Assembly: GCA_015068525.1 (NCBI GenBank)
Contig: SVKJ01000001.1
Location: 103,423-167,422, forward strand
Length of the DNA stretch: 64,000 nucleotides
Direction of reading: 5' to 3'
DNA from: Oscillospiraceae bacterium
Lineage (GTDB): Bacteria > Bacillota > Clostridia > UMGS1840 > HGM11507
In this document: one piece after another, positions 43,346-52,935 of the stretch
Position numbering within the stretch: the stretch's first letter is position 1
Layout: the number at the start of each line of letters is the position of its first letter
Translations under genes and position numbers: made by a program
The notes under the pieces: generated by a model
What the model saw: the letters and a program-made list of their open reading frames with translations, nothing else
What the model was told of the DNA's origin: nothing
Databases searched by the model: none

Positions 43346-43999
43346 AACAAAAATAATATGGAAACAAGGGATTTGACAGATAAGGACTTTTACGATCAGG
43401 CTTGTTCTTACTTTTACTATCATGCAGAGCAAAGAACAACTATGATAAATTACTTTATTGCAGTTTTTGCGGCAGGACTCGCTCTTTATGGAAGTATGCT
43501 TGAAAAATATCCGTTTGCAAGTATGTTTGTGTCAATATTTATGTTTGTTGTATCATTGCTTTTTCACTTGATAGATTTAAGAAACCGTTTTGATGTTAAG
43601 CAAAGCCAATGTGTAATAGCACAGATTGAACATGACTATTCGGTTGATATTTTAAGAGAAAAAGAAGATAAGTATGTTTATGGAGTTTTTTCAAACGAAG
43701 ATAATATTTTTAAGTATTATGGTTTTTCAAAACGAAAGAAAGATACTGAATACAAAAAGTTAAGAGCATCCTATAAAGCGTGGCAAAAGGACATTTTAAA
43801 TACAACTTTAGAGAATGAATTTCATAAACAAATGGATTCATTTTGCGATGGGAATAATAAGGTGTCTTATGATGAAATAATGGCAAGTCTTGATGCTAAA
43901 TCTGTTGTTACTTTGTCATGGAGTATCAAAGCACTTTATTATGTTTGTATGGTTATAAGCATTGTAACCTTTGTAATTGCTGCTTTTATAGTATGGTAA
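43322..43999 (+). CDS. Three-helix membrane protein (unknown)
   Basis: A 225-residue protein without a clear family. Two hydrophobic helices lie at about 45-85, a long charged cytoplasmic stretch at about 90-200, and a final helix at the C-terminus (ALYYVCMVISIVTFVIAAF). Because the start region is an 18-bp tandem duplication, initiation may occur at 43322 or 43340, adding or omitting six residues. It follows the HTH/membrane gene closely, and an esterase gene begins 12 nt later, so the three are likely one transcript. Confidence 0.6.
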   Translation: MDKGYFMDNKNNMETRDLTDKDFYDQACSYFYYHAEQRTTMINYFIAVFAAGLALYGSMLEKYPFASMFVSIFMFVVSLLFHLIDLRNRFDVKQSQCVIAQIEHDYSVDILREKEDKYVYGVFSNEDNIFKYYGFSKRKKDTEYKKLRASYKAWQKDILNTTLENEFHKQMDSFCDGNNKVSYDEIMASLDAKSVVTLSWSIKALYYVCMVISIVTFVIAAFIVW

Positions 44000-44011
44000 G
44001 GAGGAATAGCA

Positions 44012-45061
44012 TTGAAAGATGTTTCAAAAGTAGATAAAAATTTCATTGTAAAAACTAAAATTGAAAAAGACGATATCAAGTTTTTTAATCCTGAAGAAAA
44101 GCCGTTTGAACTTTATGGTGTTGTAAGAGAAGGTGAAAAGTTAAGACGAATGCCTGAGCATATTGCAAAAACAGTAAGTGAAGGTGTCTATGCTCTTTAT
44201 GCTAATACTGCAGGAGGAAGAATAAGGTTTGTTACAAACAGTCCGTATGTTGCTGTGTCTGTTAAAATGGGAGAGGTAGGGAAAATGCCCCATTTTGCAT
44301 TTACAGGGTCAATCGGTCTTGATGTGTATGCAGATAATATTTTTTGTGGCTCGTTTGTACCTCCGATAGATATTACTGACGGATATGAAAGTATCAGAGA
44401 ATTGGGAGGCGAAAAAGAAAGAGAAATAACAATAAATCTACCTTTGTACTCAGAAGTTAAGGAAATCTATATAGGTTTAAAAGATGGTTCGATTATAAAA
44501 AGTCCTGCTCCCTATAAAAATAAAAAACCTGTAGTATTTTACGGTTCTTCCATAACTCAGGGCGGATGTGCATCAAGACCCGGAATGAGTTATCAGGCAA
44601 TTTTATCAAGAATGTTAAATTATGACTATATTAATCTTGGATTTTCAGGAAGTGCAAAAGGGGAAGATGAGATTGTAGATTATATTAAAAGCCTTGAAAT
44701 GTCAATGTTTGTTATGGACTATGACCATAATGCACCAACTTTGGAGCATTTGAAATTAACACATGAAAAAATGTTTAAAGAAATAAGAAAATATAATCCT
44801 AAGCTTCCGATAATAATTATGCCAAGACCAAAGTATATTTTAAGCGAAATGGAACAAGAACGTTACGAAATTATTAAAACTACATATAATAACGCGATAG
44901 CCTCAGGTGATAAAAATGTATATTTTATTGATAATAAACAACTGACTAAGTTATGTCAATATGACGGAACAGTCGATACTTGTCATCCTACCGATTTAGG
45001 CTTTTTATCAATGGCACAAGGTATATATGATGTTATTAAAGATATAGATATTGACAAATAG
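44012..45061 (+). CDS. SGNH/GDSL hydrolase with GxDLY-type N-domain
   Basis: A 349-residue esterase. The N-terminal beta domain (about 25-165) contains GSIGLDVY, like the GxDLY domain that precedes many SGNH esterases. The catalytic domain has block I VVFYGSSITQGG (Ser), block II FSGSAKGE (Gly), block III DYDHNAPT (Asn) and block V DTCHPTDLG (Asp/His). No signal peptide is present. It probably removes acyl groups from carbohydrates. The start is TTG, 7 nt after AAGGAGG. The last codons contain the -35 of the next operon. Confidence 0.85.
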   Translation: MKDVSKVDKNFIVKTKIEKDDIKFFNPEEKPFELYGVVREGEKLRRMPEHIAKTVSEGVYALYANTAGGRIRFVTNSPYVAVSVKMGEVGKMPHFAFTGSIGLDVYADNIFCGSFVPPIDITDGYESIRELGGEKEREITINLPLYSEVKEIYIGLKDGSIIKSPAPYKNKKPVVFYGSSITQGGCASRPGMSYQAILSRMLNYDYINLGFSGSAKGEDEIVDYIKSLEMSMFVMDYDHNAPTLEHLKLTHEKMFKEIRKYNPKLPIIIMPRPKYILSEMEQERYEIIKTTYNNAIASGDKNVYFIDNKQLTKLCQYDGTVDTCHPTDLGFLSMAQGIYDVIKDIDIDK

Positions 45062-45078
45062 TAAAAAAAGAGTATAAT
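45051..45078 (+). promoter_or_regulatory. asnS-asnA promoter inside the end of the esterase gene
   Basis: TTGACA (45051-45056), 16-nt spacer, TATAAT (45073-45078). The -35 lies in the last coding codons of the upstream gene. Confidence 0.75.
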
Positions 45079-45084
45079 AGTTTT

Positions 45085-45327
45085 AAAGGCAATGACAAAG
45101 AGAAGTAGTATAAGAACTTGCTTACAGAGAGCCTGTGACGGTGGAAATCAGGTAGTTAAACTTATATGAATAACACTTTCGAGCCGCAATCTGAAAGTGC
45201 TGACGAGTAGGTGCGCCGTACCCTTATCGTAAAAGGGAAATTAAGAGGTCGGTTTTTCGGCAATATAGGTGGTACCGCGGGTATATTATGCCCGTCCTAT
45301 AACGGACGGATGTGATATACCTTTTTT
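45085..45327 (+). ncRNA. T-box leader, asparagine type
   Basis: A full T-box: an AGAGAGCC element (45126-45133), an AAC specifier codon (45172-45174) followed by ACTTTCGAG, and the T-box sequence AGGTGGTACCGCG (45267-45279). A terminator pairs GGTATAT (45280-45286) with ATATACC (45315-45321), ending in six T. Uncharged tRNA-Asn should pair with AAC and the UGGU bulge, favour the antiterminator and switch on the Asn genes downstream. The intergenic stretch holds nothing else. Confidence 0.92.
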
Positions 45328-45364
45328 AATTTAAAAATATTTAAATCCGAAGGGAGAATTATAA

Positions 45365-46735
45365 ATGAAGCATACAGATATTAAAGAAATTGTATCAACT
45401 AAGGAATATCTTAATAAAGAGGTAACAGTGTGCGGTTGGGTAAGAACTGCAAGAGATTCTAAAAATATGGCTTTTATCGAACTTAATGACGGAACTACTT
45501 TAAAACATCTTCAACTTGTAATTGATAAAGGTGCGATAACTGTTGACGAAAGAGCATTTCATTTAGGTGCATCGCTAAAAGTAACAGGTACTGTTGTTGA
45601 AGCACGTCAGGACGCTTATGAAATAAACGTTAAGGAAATAGAAATCTTAGGAGATTGCCCAGTAGATTATCCTTTGCAGAAAAAAAGGCATACTCTTGAA
45701 TTTTTAAGAACAATGCCTCACATAAGAGTACGTGCCAATACATTTAATGCAGTATTCAGAATCCGTTCGGTTATGGCAAAGATTATCCATGACTATTTTC
45801 AGGATAGAAACTATATCTATGTTCACACTCCTATCTTAACAGGCAGTGACTGCGAAGGAGCGGGAGAAGTGTTCCAGGTTACAACTCATCCTTTTAATCA
45901 TAATTACAAATCGGAAGAAGAATACTATAAGGAAGACTTTTTTGGAAAGAAAGCAGGACTTAGTGTTTCAGGTCAGTTAGAGGGCGAAGTTGCCGCAATG
46001 GCTTATGGTAAAATTTATACATTCGGCCCAAGTTTCAGAGCGGAAAACAGTAACACTCCAAGGCATGTTGCAGAATTCTGGCATGTTGAACCTGAAGTTG
46101 CCTTTGCAGAACTTTCTGATATTATAGAAATCGCAGAAGATATGATTAAATATATCGTTTCTGAAATTATGAAAAAATGCCCTGAAGAAATTGATTTCTT
46201 TGAAGCGCACTTTGAAAAAGGACTAAAAGATAAATTAAATAATCTTGTAAATAACAGTTTTGAAGTTTTAGATTATAAAGAAGCAATAGAAATTTTAGAA
46301 AAATCAGGCAAAGAATTCCAGTATCCTGTATATTGGGGTTGCGACCTTCAGACTGAACATGAAAGATATATAACGGAAGAAGTTTATAATAAACCTGTGT
46401 TTATTACAAACTATCCTAAAGAAATTAAATCTTTCTATATGAAGCAAAACGCAGATGGAAAAACTGTTGCCGCAACCGACCTTCTTGTTCCGGGTGTTGG
46501 CGAAATTATCGGCTGCAGCGAAAGAGAAGCAGACTATGACAAACTGATTGAGGCAATGAAAGTAAGAAATATGAATATGGATGATTATAAAGATTATCTT
46601 GATTTAAGAAAATTCGGTTCAGTTCCTCACAGCGGATTCGGTCTTGGATTTGAAAGAATGATAATGTACGTTACAGGTATCAGTAATATAAGAGATGTTA
46701 TTTTGTATCCTCGTACAACAGGTAACATCAGATAG
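45365..46735 (+). CDS. asnS: Asparaginyl-tRNA synthetase
   Basis: A 456-residue class II synthetase that charges tRNA-Asn. An N-terminal OB anticodon-binding domain (about 15-100) precedes the catalytic core with motif 2 FRAENSNTPRHVAEFWHVEPE and the C-terminal motif 3 GFGLGFERM. The SGQLEGEVAAMAYGKIYTFG stretch separates AsnRS from AspRS. The Asn-type T-box upstream agrees with the assignment. It is 9 nt before asnA. Confidence 0.96.
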   Translation: MKHTDIKEIVSTKEYLNKEVTVCGWVRTARDSKNMAFIELNDGTTLKHLQLVIDKGAITVDERAFHLGASLKVTGTVVEARQDAYEINVKEIEILGDCPVDYPLQKKRHTLEFLRTMPHIRVRANTFNAVFRIRSVMAKIIHDYFQDRNYIYVHTPILTGSDCEGAGEVFQVTTHPFNHNYKSEEEYYKEDFFGKKAGLSVSGQLEGEVAAMAYGKIYTFGPSFRAENSNTPRHVAEFWHVEPEVAFAELSDIIEIAEDMIKYIVSEIMKKCPEEIDFFEAHFEKGLKDKLNNLVNNSFEVLDYKEAIEILEKSGKEFQYPVYWGCDLQTEHERYITEEVYNKPVFITNYPKEIKSFYMKQNADGKTVAATDLLVPGVGEIIGCSEREADYDKLIEAMKVRNMNMDDYKDYLDLRKFGSVPHSGFGLGFERMIMYVTGISNIRDVILYPRTTGNIR

Positions 46736-46744
46736 GAGATATAT

Positions 46745-47752
46745 ATGTCACAGGTAATTTTTCCGAAAAATTACAAATCAAAACTTTCGGTTAAAGAAAC
46801 TCAAAGAGCTATAAAACTTATAAAAGATACTTTTCAGGTTAAACTTGCAAAAGTCCTTAATTTAGATCGTGTTACTGCTCCTATTATAGTAAGGAGTGAC
46901 AGTGGTATCAATGACGACCTAAACGGAATTGAAAGAAAAGTAACTTTTGATTTAAAGGAAATGGACGGTCAGATTGAGGTTGTTCAGTCACTTGCTAAAT
47001 GGAAAAGAAGAGCATTATTCCGTTTCGGTTATGAAGTGGGAGAAGGTATCTATACCGATATGAATGCCTTAAGGCGCGATGACGATATGGATAATATCCA
47101 TTCGGTTTTTGTTGACCAGTGGGACTGGGAAAAAGTAATAACAAAAGAGGACAGGAATGTCGATTTCCTTAAAGATACCGTAAGGAAAATTGTTGATGCA
47201 CTTTGCTACACTTTAAATATCGTTAAAGCAGAGTATCCTGTTATAAAAACGGATATTTCAAATGATGTAAAATTTGTTACATCGGAGGAACTTCTCGATA
47301 TGTATCCTGACCTTTCTCCGAAAGAAAGAGAAAACGCTTTTGTTAAAGAACACCGAACTGTTTTTATAATGCAGATTGGTGGGCTTTTGTCAGACGGAAC
47401 ACAGCATGACGGCAGAGCGCCTGACTATGACGACTGGTCTTTAAATGGCGATTTAATGGTATATAATGACGTTTTAGACTCAGCACTTGAAATTTCTTCA
47501 ATGGGTATCCGTGTTGACTCTGAATCTTTAAAAACACAGTTGAAATTAAGAAACTGTGAAGAAAGAAGCAACTTTGATTATCACAAAAATATTTTAAATA
47601 ATACTTATCCTCTTACTATCGGCGGAGGGATTGGTCAGTCAAGACTTTGTATGGTAATGCTTGAAAAAGCGCATATCGGAGAAGTCCATTCGTCAGTATG
47701 GTCAGAAGAAATGGTAGAAGAATGTAAGAAGAATAATATTTATTTGTTATAA
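46745..47752 (+). CDS. asnA: Aspartate-ammonia ligase
   Basis: A 335-residue enzyme that makes asparagine from aspartate, ammonia and ATP. It has the class II synthetase-like fold of AsnA: VTAPIIVRSDSGINDDLNG, the WKRRALFRFG segment, DGRAPDYDDW, and the final GGGIGQSRLCMVML. AGGAG precedes the ATG. With asnS it forms a unit that restores charged tRNA-Asn when asparagine runs low. Confidence 0.96.
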   Translation: MSQVIFPKNYKSKLSVKETQRAIKLIKDTFQVKLAKVLNLDRVTAPIIVRSDSGINDDLNGIERKVTFDLKEMDGQIEVVQSLAKWKRRALFRFGYEVGEGIYTDMNALRRDDDMDNIHSVFVDQWDWEKVITKEDRNVDFLKDTVRKIVDALCYTLNIVKAEYPVIKTDISNDVKFVTSEELLDMYPDLSPKERENAFVKEHRTVFIMQIGGLLSDGTQHDGRAPDYDDWSLNGDLMVYNDVLDSALEISSMGIRVDSESLKTQLKLRNCEERSNFDYHKNILNNTYPLTIGGGIGQSRLCMVMLEKAHIGEVHSSVWSEEMVEECKKNNIYLL

Positions 47753-47772
47753 TTGTGAGGGTATTTTAGAAA

Positions 47773-49482
47773 ATGAAAAGGTTTTTAAATACTATAATTG
47801 CAGTCAGTATATTTATTGGTACCATAGTTTACGTTTATGCAGCAGATGTCAGTGTTCAATTTGACTTACCTGATAATTCAAAGATAACACAAACTGGTAG
47901 TTTGTCTTTAGAGCAGACCATTTCAAATATAAATAATACGGTTACGGTTATTAACGATATGAAGGCAAACGGTCAGGTAACAGATGCTAATATTACTGAA
48001 TTAACAAGTCAGATTTACAGTTTAGAACAAGCCACAATGGATATAAATTTATCAGACAAAGATTTGTCGGATATTGCCCTTGTGCTTAACAGTGCTGAAA
48101 GTGCTATTGAGGGTTTGTCAAACGTACAATCAGCAGAAATTGCAATAATGTTATCAAGGCAGTTTTATGGTTTAACAGGCGGGAAAGACCTTGTAGAAGA
48201 GTTTAATCGCGAAAATAACTTTGGGATAGAAACTGAGAGTCAGGGTGGCACTGCACCCATGCCGCAGCCTAATGGAATAATAGTAATGGGACCAAACGGG
48301 CAGGTAGAACATTCAACTGCTGATACACCTCAAAATTCAAAAGTGGTAACGGGAACACCGCTTGTAAATAGTTTTTGCGATGTCAAAGAATCTGACTGGT
48401 ATTATATGCAGGTTCAGGCTATGGTGCAAAAAGGTTTGTTTGCAGGTAAAGGCAATATCACAAACGGAATAGGCACTTTTTCCCCGAATGACACAATGTC
48501 AAAAGCAGAGTTTATAACGGTTGTTGCCCGAATGCTTTATAAAGATGATGAAATAAACAACTTTGCAAAGAACAGTTTGGTATGGTGGGATAAATACTAT
48601 AATGCCTGCATAGAAAAAGGAATTTTTAATAACAAGGAAATGACTTATGATTCTATGGAAAGTGGTCTGTCAAGAGAAAAAATGTCGTTTGTTGTGATGA
48701 GAGCATTAAAAAAACTGGAACCACAATCATTTAATCCACTTGATATGGCAGTTGCCAGCTCGATAATTCCTGATTATGAAACCGTTTCGGAACATTTAAA
48801 ACAATATGTAGTTCATGCTTATGCAAGTGGTTTGCTTTGTGGTACGGATACTAAAGGTACATTTTCGCCAAAAGCCACTTTAACACGTGCTGAGGCTTCC
48901 ACAGTTCTTTACAGAATGATTGAGTCTGATAAAAGAACACCTGAAAAAGAATTGTATGCGGATACATACCAGATTGCTGAAAATCCTGATTATCCTATAA
49001 TTATAAGAGAAGATGAACTCTCTTTAAGAAGGTTGGCAAGAGAGGGCGATATATTTATAAAAGCAGATGGTACCGAGATAACTATAAAAAAAGGACCGCA
49101 TGGTGTTATAGGTGAAGGTCAGGGTATCGCTCCTGATTTAGGTGCAACATCGATTGCAGGTTATGGGATGAATTATACCGTAATAGATTATAACGTAATA
49201 GAATCTCATTTTGCCTCTTTCATACCTTATCGTGATTCAAGAGGTATTCAGTTAACTAATCAGCATTATGCTGTTAATTGGATGACAGGAGAAGGGCATT
49301 GGGTAGGAGATTGGGAGGTTATTCTTAAAAATGCCAAACCAAGCATAAACGGGAATTTCTATTATCAGTTATCAGATGATATGAATTTTTATTGGTCAGG
49401 TACGTTGAATGAATGGGGAAGTCTTTATTATTGCAGCGAAAAGTTAATAAATAACATCAAACAGGCAAATGGCTTAATATAA
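47773..49482 (+). CDS. SLH-domain surface protein with unknown C-terminal domain
   Basis: A 569-residue exported protein. A signal peptide ends near residue 23 (VYA). A helical N-terminal region follows (about 35-150). Three SLH domains (about 195-380, with FCDVKESDWYYMQV and the closing LTRAEASTVLYRM) would bind cell-wall polymers. The C-terminal 170 residues match no family I recognise; they are rich in Tyr, Trp and Gly and may be an enzymatic or binding module. It starts 20 nt after asnA without a visible terminator, so it may be co-transcribed under the T-box. Confidence 0.75.
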   Translation: MKRFLNTIIAVSIFIGTIVYVYAADVSVQFDLPDNSKITQTGSLSLEQTISNINNTVTVINDMKANGQVTDANITELTSQIYSLEQATMDINLSDKDLSDIALVLNSAESAIEGLSNVQSAEIAIMLSRQFYGLTGGKDLVEEFNRENNFGIETESQGGTAPMPQPNGIIVMGPNGQVEHSTADTPQNSKVVTGTPLVNSFCDVKESDWYYMQVQAMVQKGLFAGKGNITNGIGTFSPNDTMSKAEFITVVARMLYKDDEINNFAKNSLVWWDKYYNACIEKGIFNNKEMTYDSMESGLSREKMSFVVMRALKKLEPQSFNPLDMAVASSIIPDYETVSEHLKQYVVHAYASGLLCGTDTKGTFSPKATLTRAEASTVLYRMIESDKRTPEKELYADTYQIAENPDYPIIIREDELSLRRLAREGDIFIKADGTEITIKKGPHGVIGEGQGIAPDLGATSIAGYGMNYTVIDYNVIESHFASFIPYRDSRGIQLTNQHYAVNWMTGEGHWVGDWEVILKNAKPSINGNFYYQLSDDMNFYWSGTLNEWGSLYYCSEKLINNIKQANGLI

Positions 49483-49510
49483 ATACTAATAATATAAGAT
49501 TATGAAAAAT

Positions 49511-49553
49511 CCCGAATATATAAGTAAAATCAGCTTATATATTCGGGTTTTTT
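49511..49553 (+). terminator. Terminator of the asnS-asnA-SLH unit
   Basis: A perfect 14-bp stem, CCCGAATATATAAG with CTTATATATTCGGG, followed by TTTTTT. Confidence 0.92.
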
Positions 49554-49759
49554 GTATTTTTATCATTTCAGTGATTCTAAATATACTGATAGAATTTTTA
49601 AAGCTGTTTCTTTGTCTTTCAAAGAACAAGCGTTTAATCTTTTCCATAATTCCTAATATTTAAAATCTTTTAAACATCCTTTTTAAAATAAATTTTTATA
49701 ATTTAATTCCTTTACAGGAAAAATAAAATTAAATTTTATGAAAATAAAATCATTGATAA

Positions 49760-50197
49760 TTTTCCGATAATATATTAAAAGAACAAAAGGACAGTAAACT
49801 TTCAGGTGGTATATATCATCGCATACAAATTGATTTGACATATAATTCAAACCATATTGAAGGAAACGGCCTTACCCATGATCAAACAAGATATATTTTT
49901 GAAACCAACACAATAGGGATAAATGATAAAAGTGTTAGTGTAGATGATATTATTGACTTTCATGTTAAGTTTGAACGAATACATCCATTCCAGGATGGTA
50001 ATAGTCGTATAGGAAGGCTGATTATGTTTAAGGAATGTCTTAAACATAACATTACACCTTTTATCATTGATGAAAAGCATAAACTTTTTTATTACAGGGG
50101 ATTAAAGGAATGGGGAGAAGAAAAAGGATATCTGCGAGATACAGTTCTTTCCTGTCAGGATAATTTTTGCGAAATACTTAAATATTTCAGGATTTAA
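49760..50197 (+). pseudogene. Decayed Fic-family gene (5' truncated, internal deletion)
   Basis: An open frame without a start codon begins after a stop at 49757 and reads through LKEQKDSKLSGGIYHRIQID and LTYNSNHIEGNG into the Fic core HPFQDGNSRIGRL. It ends with a normal-looking EILKYFRI. Compared with full-length members (about 240-260 residues) it has lost its N-terminus and roughly 80-90 residues between TNTIGI and the pre-motif helix DFHVKFERI. The Fic motif has Ser for Gly in GNGR. Only a TTG (49835) with no ribosome binding site could start translation. Between 49554 and 49760 I see no gene apart from a 29-codon minus-strand fragment. Confidence 0.8.
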
Positions 50198-50228
50198 AAA
50201 ACGGTAAAGTTTAAGATGTTATATAGCA

Positions 50229-50255
50229 GTAGGGGAGGGTTTCTATGCCCTCCCG
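50229..50255. repeat. Dispersed G-rich palindromic repeat, copy 2
   Basis: GTAGGGGAGGG-TTTCTAT-GCCCTCCCG followed by TTTTT. It sits between the decayed fic gene and the convergent aldo/keto reductase and could act as a terminator. Confidence 0.8.
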
Positions 50256-50265
50256 TTTTTATAAA

Positions 50266-51261
50266 TTATCCTAAAATTTTATCTATTTTTTCAATTTCTT
50301 CTTTAGAGAAATTGATATTGTTAAGAGAATTCACATTTTCTTTTATTTGTTTACTTGAACTTGCACCGATTAAAACACTTGTTACATTTCCAACACCTAA
50401 AAGCCAGGATATAGCCATTTGCGAAAGAGTCTGGTTTCTTTCTTTTGCAATTTCATTAAGTTTTGATACTTTTTCCAAAAGTTCTTTTGTAAGTCTGTCT
50501 TCAGTTAAGAAAGTTTCAGGTTTTGCTGCACGTGAGTTATCAGGAATACCTTTTAAATATTTATCGGACAGTATGCCCTGAGCAAGAGGAGAAAATACTA
50601 TTGAGCCAAGCCCTTCATTATGAGTAGTATCTAAAATGCCTTCCTCCTCAACATGACGGTCAAGAAGGGAATAACGCATCTGATGGATAATCGGATGAAT
50701 ACCCATACTGTTTAAAATTTCTTTTGCTCTTTTAGTTGTTTTAGCATCATAATTGGAAATGCCGACATAAAGTGCTTTTCCGCTTTTTACAATGTCTTTT
50801 AATGCTCCCATAGTTTCTTCCAAAGGTGTATCAGGGTCCATTCTGTGATGATAAAAAATATCAACATAGGAAAGTCCCATTCTTTTTAAACTCTGGTCCA
50901 AACTTGAAATAAGATATTTTCTGCTGCCGAAATCTCCATAAGGACCGGGCCACATATAATATCCCGCTTTTGTAGAAATAACCATTTCATCACGGTAAGA
51001 TGAAAATTCATTTTTTAAGAATTTGCCAAAATTTTCTTCTGCTGACCCTGCATAAGGTCTTCCGTAATTATTTGCAAGGTCAAAATGAGTAATCCCAAGG
51101 TCAAATGCAGTTGTAAGCATATCTCTCATATTGGAAAAATCATCAGTTTTATTAAAATTGTGCCAAAGCCCTAAAGAAACTGACGGTAATTTAAGACCGC
51201 TTTTTCCTGAATAACTATATTTCATATTATCATATCTTGAGTCTTTTGCGTTATATATCAT
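50266..51261 (-). CDS. Aldo/keto reductase, glyceraldehyde-3-phosphate reductase-like
   Basis: About 331 residues. The TIM-barrel tetrad is visible: Asp and Tyr in FDLANNYG, Lys in ISTKAGYY, His in FYHHRMDP. Later, GSIVFSPLAQGILSDKYL and the NADPH-binding LIGASSSKQIKEN segment follow. The sequence resembles the YghZ/Gpr type that reduces L-glyceraldehyde 3-phosphate and methylglyoxal. The true start is ATG 51261, 8 nt after AAGGAGGG. The frame extends upstream to 51345 through a non-conserved hydrophobic stretch. Confidence 0.88.
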   Translation of the reverse strand: MIYNAKDSRYDNMKYSYSGKSGLKLPSVSLGLWHNFNKTDDFSNMRDMLTTAFDLGITHFDLANNYGRPYAGSAEENFGKFLKNEFSSYRDEMVISTKAGYYMWPGPYGDFGSRKYLISSLDQSLKRMGLSYVDIFYHHRMDPDTPLEETMGALKDIVKSGKALYVGISNYDAKTTKRAKEILNSMGIHPIIHQMRYSLLDRHVEEEGILDTTHNEGLGSIVFSPLAQGILSDKYLKGIPDNSRAAKPETFLTEDRLTKELLEKVSKLNEIAKERNQTLSQMAISWLLGVGNVTSVLIGASSSKQIKENVNSLNNINFSKEEIEKIDKILG

Positions 51262-51392
51262 ATTTTTTCCCTCCTTAATGTAGAAAAACACTATAATATT
51301 ATATATTTTCAAAAATATTATACTATAAGTTTGACAATACCGCAATATTTTATTATAATATAAGGATAAAATGATTTTATAAAAGGCGGTGA

Positions 51393-52934
51393 ATGGATGT
51401 GAAAGTTTTTAAAACATTTATAAGTTTAATTATTACTGTTTTAATTTTCACATCTTGCGCGTCAAACAGTTATGAAAGCATACTTTTTAATAAATCAATT
51501 GAAGATTATGGCAATACAGGTGGGCTTACACTTCCTTTTGATGTTAACAATACCGAAATTAAAATAATGTTAATTTCCGATAAGGAAGAACTTTCCGATT
51601 CACTTGTTGTAAAAGAACTGTCCAAAAGAACAGGGCTTAATATAAATATAACAAACGTTAGCATATCAGATGCTTCGAGATATACGCAGTTATTACTTAG
51701 TACAAATACCCTTCCTGATATTATAAAAACCACTCTTGATACGAGTGAGATTAACAGTCTTGGAGAAAAAGGAATATTTGTTTCAGTAAATAAATATCTT
51801 GCCGAACTTCCTAATTTCAGAAGAATTTTTATCGAAAATGACACATATTCTTCGGTTATGGATGATTATACCGCAAATGATAATAATTTATACTTTTATC
51901 CGAAGTTTGATTATCAGAAAGAAGTAACAAAAGGATTTTTATATAGGAAAGACATATTTGACAAACATGGTCTTAAAATGTGGCAGGGAAAAGACGAATT
52001 TTATGCCACATTAAAAACCTTAAAAACATTATACCCTGATTCTACACCATATATATCAGAAAGCGGAATAAATATTTTAGATGAATGGTCCCTTTCATTC
52101 GGTATAGATTTTCCCGGAATGTTTTATGATTTCGACAAAGAAAAATGGATATATTCAGGATGTGATGCGCGTTTTTTTGAAATGCTTCAGTTTATTAAAA
52201 AACTCTACGATGAATCACTTTTTCATAAATCTTTTTTAAGTTCCAATCAAATATTATGGGACTGGAAGATTACAGAGAAGAATTCTTTTGTAACTTATGG
52301 TGACTTATCTAACATGGAGATTTTAAATGAAAAAGGAAAATCAAATAATCCTGACTTTGATTTATCTTTTGCATCTCCGCCCGGTGACATATTCAAGATA
52401 AAAAAGAGTGATATTATAGGTATGGGACCGTCAGTTACTAATAATAAAAACAGTTTGTTATCGCTAAAACTATTAGATTATCTGTCAAGTCCTTCGGGGA
52501 TAGAACTTTCAACACTTGGTGTTTTAAATAAAACGTATGAATATAAAATGGGTTCAGTAGTATATAATGACTTTAGTGAAAATGATTATATTGTAGGAAA
52601 AGAACTTGAGGAAAAATACGGATTGTTTATAGACGGTCTTACAAGGTCGGTAGATAAGAGGAGCCCGTATCTTCATTACTCAAAAAAAGAACAGGCTGTT
52701 TTAAATTTAATAAATGAAAAAGACGGATTTGTAGAAGAATATCCGAAATTGAAATTAAAAAATGAAGACAGGCAAAAGGCAAAAGAGATAATAACTATAC
52801 TTAATAACAAAGCCTATGAATTTGCCCGCAACTATATTCTGAAAACAGATGATAAAAACTTTAACGAGTGGACTCAGGAGGCCTATAAATCAGGGCTTGA
52901 AGAATTAGAGGAAATATATAATAAGGAGAGATAA
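51393..52934 (+). CDS. Extracellular solute-binding lipoprotein (sugar ABC type)
   Basis: A 513-residue lipoprotein. A signal sequence ends in a lipobox-like FTSC (about residue 22). The mature part resembles large clostridial sugar/oligosaccharide-binding proteins (LipO/YtcQ style), with a two-lobed mixed alpha/beta pattern and an aromatic-rich C-terminal lobe. No permease or ATPase gene is adjacent, so it is an orphan that must pair with a remote transporter or act in sensing. The stop is followed after one base by deoD. Confidence 0.78.
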   Translation: MDVKVFKTFISLIITVLIFTSCASNSYESILFNKSIEDYGNTGGLTLPFDVNNTEIKIMLISDKEELSDSLVVKELSKRTGLNINITNVSISDASRYTQLLLSTNTLPDIIKTTLDTSEINSLGEKGIFVSVNKYLAELPNFRRIFIENDTYSSVMDDYTANDNNLYFYPKFDYQKEVTKGFLYRKDIFDKHGLKMWQGKDEFYATLKTLKTLYPDSTPYISESGINILDEWSLSFGIDFPGMFYDFDKEKWIYSGCDARFFEMLQFIKKLYDESLFHKSFLSSNQILWDWKITEKNSFVTYGDLSNMEILNEKGKSNNPDFDLSFASPPGDIFKIKKSDIIGMGPSVTNNKNSLLSLKLLDYLSSPSGIELSTLGVLNKTYEYKMGSVVYNDFSENDYIVGKELEEKYGLFIDGLTRSVDKRSPYLHYSKKEQAVLNLINEKDGFVEEYPKLKLKNEDRQKAKEIITILNNKAYEFARNYILKTDDKNFNEWTQEAYKSGLEELEEIYNKER

Positions 52935-52935
52935 A

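Noticed and set aside
49563..49652. A 29-codon minus-strand fragment ending LSVYLESLK
   Set aside because: It looks protein-like but has a stop just upstream, no start codon and no recognisable family. It may be gene debris, too short to call.
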